A stretch of DNA of 64,000 nucleotides, taken from Candidatus Omnitrophota bacterium (GTDB lineage: Bacteria; Omnitrophota; Gorgyraeia; 2-01-FULL-45-10). Shown here piece after piece: positions 62,408-64,000 of this stretch. Every line of letters starts with the position of its first letter. Position 1 is the first letter of the stretch. Location of the stretch: NCBI GenBank assembly GCA_041650805.1, contig JBAZKM010000002.1:62001-126000 (forward strand), given 5' to 3'. Below the pieces are notes generated by a model. The model had not been told where the DNA came from. It saw only the letters and a program-made list of their open reading frames with translations, and searched no databases. Position numbers and translations under genes: made by a program.

Positions 62408-63559
62408 CTATATGTAGATCCGCGGGACGCGGTTTGAGATGGAGCAGATGACTTCGTAGGCGATGGTGCCTGCAAGGCGGGCAAGGCGCTCGGTCCTGAT
62501 CTCGTTACGGCCCTGCCGGCCTATAAGGACGACCTCGTCCCCCAGTTGTACGCCCTTTATGTGGCCGACATCTATCATCGTCTGGTCCATAGTGACCTTG
62601 CCTATAACGGGGGCGATCTGCCCTCTCACCAGGACCTCCGCCTTATTGGACAGGTTCCGGCCGTATCCGTCAGCGTAACCGATCGGCAGGGTCGCGATCT
62701 TCGTGTGCTTCTGGGTGATGTAGGTCCTCCCGTAGCTTATAGACCGCCCGGGAGGCGTATCTTTTATGAAGACTATCTTCGTCTTGAGCGAAAGGGCCTG
62801 TTTCAGCTTTATAAGCTTCGGGAAGGTATGCTTCGGATACATCCCGTATATGATGAGGCCGGGCCGCACGAGGTTCATATGCGACCTCCCGAAGTCAACG
62901 GTCGCTATCGAATTGGCCGCATGGCGTATCGGTATCTTGATCCAGTTCCTCTCTATCTCGGCAAGGAGCTTTTCGAAGGCGTCGATCTGGTATTTCGTGA
63001 AGAAATCGTCCCTGCCGGCGCTTGAAAAATGGGTGTAGATGCCTTCCAGCACAAGCCCCTTCTCCCCCACTATCTTTTTGATGAAATCGGACGCATCTTC
63101 GTGCCATACGCCTATCCTGCCCATACCGGTATCTATCTTTATATGGGCCTTCACCTTCAACCCATCCTCGCTGGCTTTGCGTATCGAATCGATCAGCTCG
63201 GGTCCGCATATGGTAAGCGTAATATCCTTCTCGGCCGCGGCCCTAACTTCTGACGGCAGGACCGAACCGAGTATAAGTATAGGCGTCTTTATGCCGTGGT
63301 CCCTCAGCCGCACCGCTTCATCCGTCGTGGCTACGCCCAGGTAGTCGACATTGAGCCGGTCCAGGACCGTCGCGACCTCGACCGTGCCGTGGCCATAGGC
63401 GTTCGCCTTGACGACCGCCATTATCATGACATTCTTCCCGACCATACGCCGGACCTGCTTATAATTATATTCGATGGCCTTCAGGTCCACCTCCGCCCAT
63501 GTCGGCCTGTGGCGCGTCCTCGTGACCCCGTTCATCGTCTTTACTTTTATCTCATCCAT
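62408..63559 (-). CDS. alr: Alanine racemase Alr
   Basis: The protein has 383 aa from ATG 63559 (AGGGA upstream, from a heptamer array). PLP Lys in VVKANAYGHGTVE near residue 46; IDTGMGRIGVW, RPGLIIYGMYP, SYGRTYITQKHTKIATLPIG, DGYGRNLSNKAEVLVRGQ, GKVTMDQTMIDV. Supplies D-alanine for peptidoglycan. 28 nt after tsaB. Confidence 0.95.
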   Translation of the reverse strand: MDEIKVKTMNGVTRTRHRPTWAEVDLKAIEYNYKQVRRMVGKNVMIMAVVKANAYGHGTVEVATVLDRLNVDYLGVATTDEAVRLRDHGIKTPILILGSVLPSEVRAAAEKDITLTICGPELIDSIRKASEDGLKVKAHIKIDTGMGRIGVWHEDASDFIKKIVGEKGLVLEGIYTHFSSAGRDDFFTKYQIDAFEKLLAEIERNWIKIPIRHAANSIATVDFGRSHMNLVRPGLIIYGMYPKHTFPKLIKLKQALSLKTKIVFIKDTPPGRSISYGRTYITQKHTKIATLPIGYADGYGRNLSNKAEVLVRGQIAPVIGKVTMDQTMIDVGHIKGVQLGDEVVLIGRQGRNEIRTERLARLAGTIAYEVICSISNRVPRIYI

Positions 63560-63564
63560 ACTTT

Positions 63565-63599
63565 CCCTATACCCCATACCCTAACCCCTATACCCCCTT
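63565..63599. repeat. Heptamer array between tsaB and alr
   Basis: CCCTATA, CCCCATA, CCCTAAC, CCCTATA, CCCCCTT; covers the tsaB stop codon. Confidence 0.9.
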
Positions 63600-64000
63600 A
63601 ATGTCGCACTCCTTCGAATACATATACATCGGCTCCAGGTCTTCAGGGGCGACGGACTTCTCCCTCTTGAGGATTTCCAGGCCGAGCATCGCTACGATCC
63701 CGGCGCGCGGATGCCAGTCCTTCTTAAAATGGACGGCGCCTTCCGGTGTGACCTGCCCTGACGCATTGCCCAGAAGCATGATATCTTTTATCTTCATCTC
63801 TTTTATTTTATTCGATAGATCCCCGGCCGGCAACAATAAATATTTCGAGATCTTCTTCAGCTTCCTGCCGTCTGACCTGTAGAGACACCCATATACCTTA
63901 TTCTTGCGCGCATCCAGCACGGGACATACCACCCCGGTGAATTTCACGGCGTTCTGCGCGATCGCGTCCAGGGTCGGGACGGCTGCGACGGGCTTCTTCA
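63588..64000 (-). CDS. tsaB: TsaB, tRNA threonylcarbamoyladenosine protein (C-terminal part)
   Basis: About 137 residues are present; the 5' end lies beyond the right edge. The visible part starts KKPVAAVPTLDAIAQNAV, then VVCPVLDARKNKVYGCLYR, typical of TsaB, a non-catalytic partner of TsaD in t6A37 formation. It ends HPRAGIVAMLGLEIL... The heptamer array overlaps its last codons. Confidence 0.85.
   Translation of the reverse strand, partial: KKPVAAVPTLDAIAQNAVKFTGVVCPVLDARKNKVYGCLYRSDGRKLKKISKYLLLPAGDLSNKIKEMKIKDIMLLGNASGQVTPEGAVHFKKDWHPRAGIVAMLGLEILKREKSVAPEDLEPMYMYSKECDIKGV

Noticed and set aside
62387..62450. AAAGGAGG followed by a possible plus-strand start
   Set aside because: The frame closes after about 14 codons and overlaps alr antisense.

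Overview
The window is a 64-kb stretch of a Gram-negative bacterial chromosome. The evidence is a full set of outer-envelope genes: lptB, a lipoprotein combining LptC-like and LptA-like parts, two LpxL-type acyltransferases, lpxK, waaA, the Kdo genes kdsA/B/C/D, heptose kinase, four GT9 heptosyltransferase modules, and an outer-membrane beta-barrel. The gene content, the GT4-GT9 fusion and the mraZ-rsmH arrangement would fit a PVC-related lineage such as Omnitrophota (OP3). That is inference only; there is no rRNA in the window. No phage, transposase or CRISPR array is visible. The XerC/D-type recombinase sits in a housekeeping operon.

All protein genes but one lie on the minus strand, so transcription runs from high to low coordinates. 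From right to left: (1) tsaB (cut by the edge) and alr. (2) A sigma70-type promoter at 62.35 kb followed by an unbroken co-directional run of about 28 kb: ilvD-ilvB-ilvN-ilvC-leuA-aroE-prepilin peptidase-aroC-aroK-103 aa membrane protein-dprA-topA-xer-waaA-lpxK-(LpxL+ELM1 fusion)-(GT4+GT9 fusion)-GT4-polysaccharide deacetylase-three GT9 genes-aspartyl protease-DUF218-YchF-like. (3) A promoter at 34.1 kb and a Kdo/heptose operon: deoxyhypusine-synthase-like gene, hldA, kdsB, kdsA, kdsD, kdsC. (4) The only plus-strand gene, an outer-membrane barrel that looks leaderless, divergent from lpxL-lptCA-lptB, then tig-clpP, an aminotransferase, serA, a LeuA/NifV-like enzyme, a secreted Pro-rich protein and purA. 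(5) A promoter at 17.07 kb and an OmpA-type lipoprotein followed by the classic uppS-cdsA-dxr-rseP-ispG-proS run. (6) Two small unknown genes with their own promoter and terminator. (7) cvpA-nif3-dnaG-rpoD plus a 46 aa membrane peptide. (8) A hairpin-rich tRNA-Met/tRNA-Val segment. (9) A coiled-coil zinc-ribbon protein, rnhA and RNase P RNA. (10) mraZ, a 59 aa unknown gene and rsmH (cut by the edge).

The most unusual feature is a family of short tandem repeats with a 7-bp period (8 bp at two loci). There are about 13 heptamer loci from 10 to 64 kb. The unit sequence differs between loci but the period stays at 7. They lie at gene junctions and also inside essential coding sequences (proS, two in ispG, waaA, the N-terminus of one GT9), where they encode low-complexity loops. 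At two junctions they also appear to supply the ribosome-binding site. Other points are a 95-bp near-identical repeat directly 3' of both tRNAs, a hairpin pair with a compensatory base change, a textbook MraZ-box autoregulatory promoter, and small ORFs of 59, 46 and 52 codons with strong initiation signals. Many junctions use the ATGA stop/start overlap, indicating tight translational coupling.
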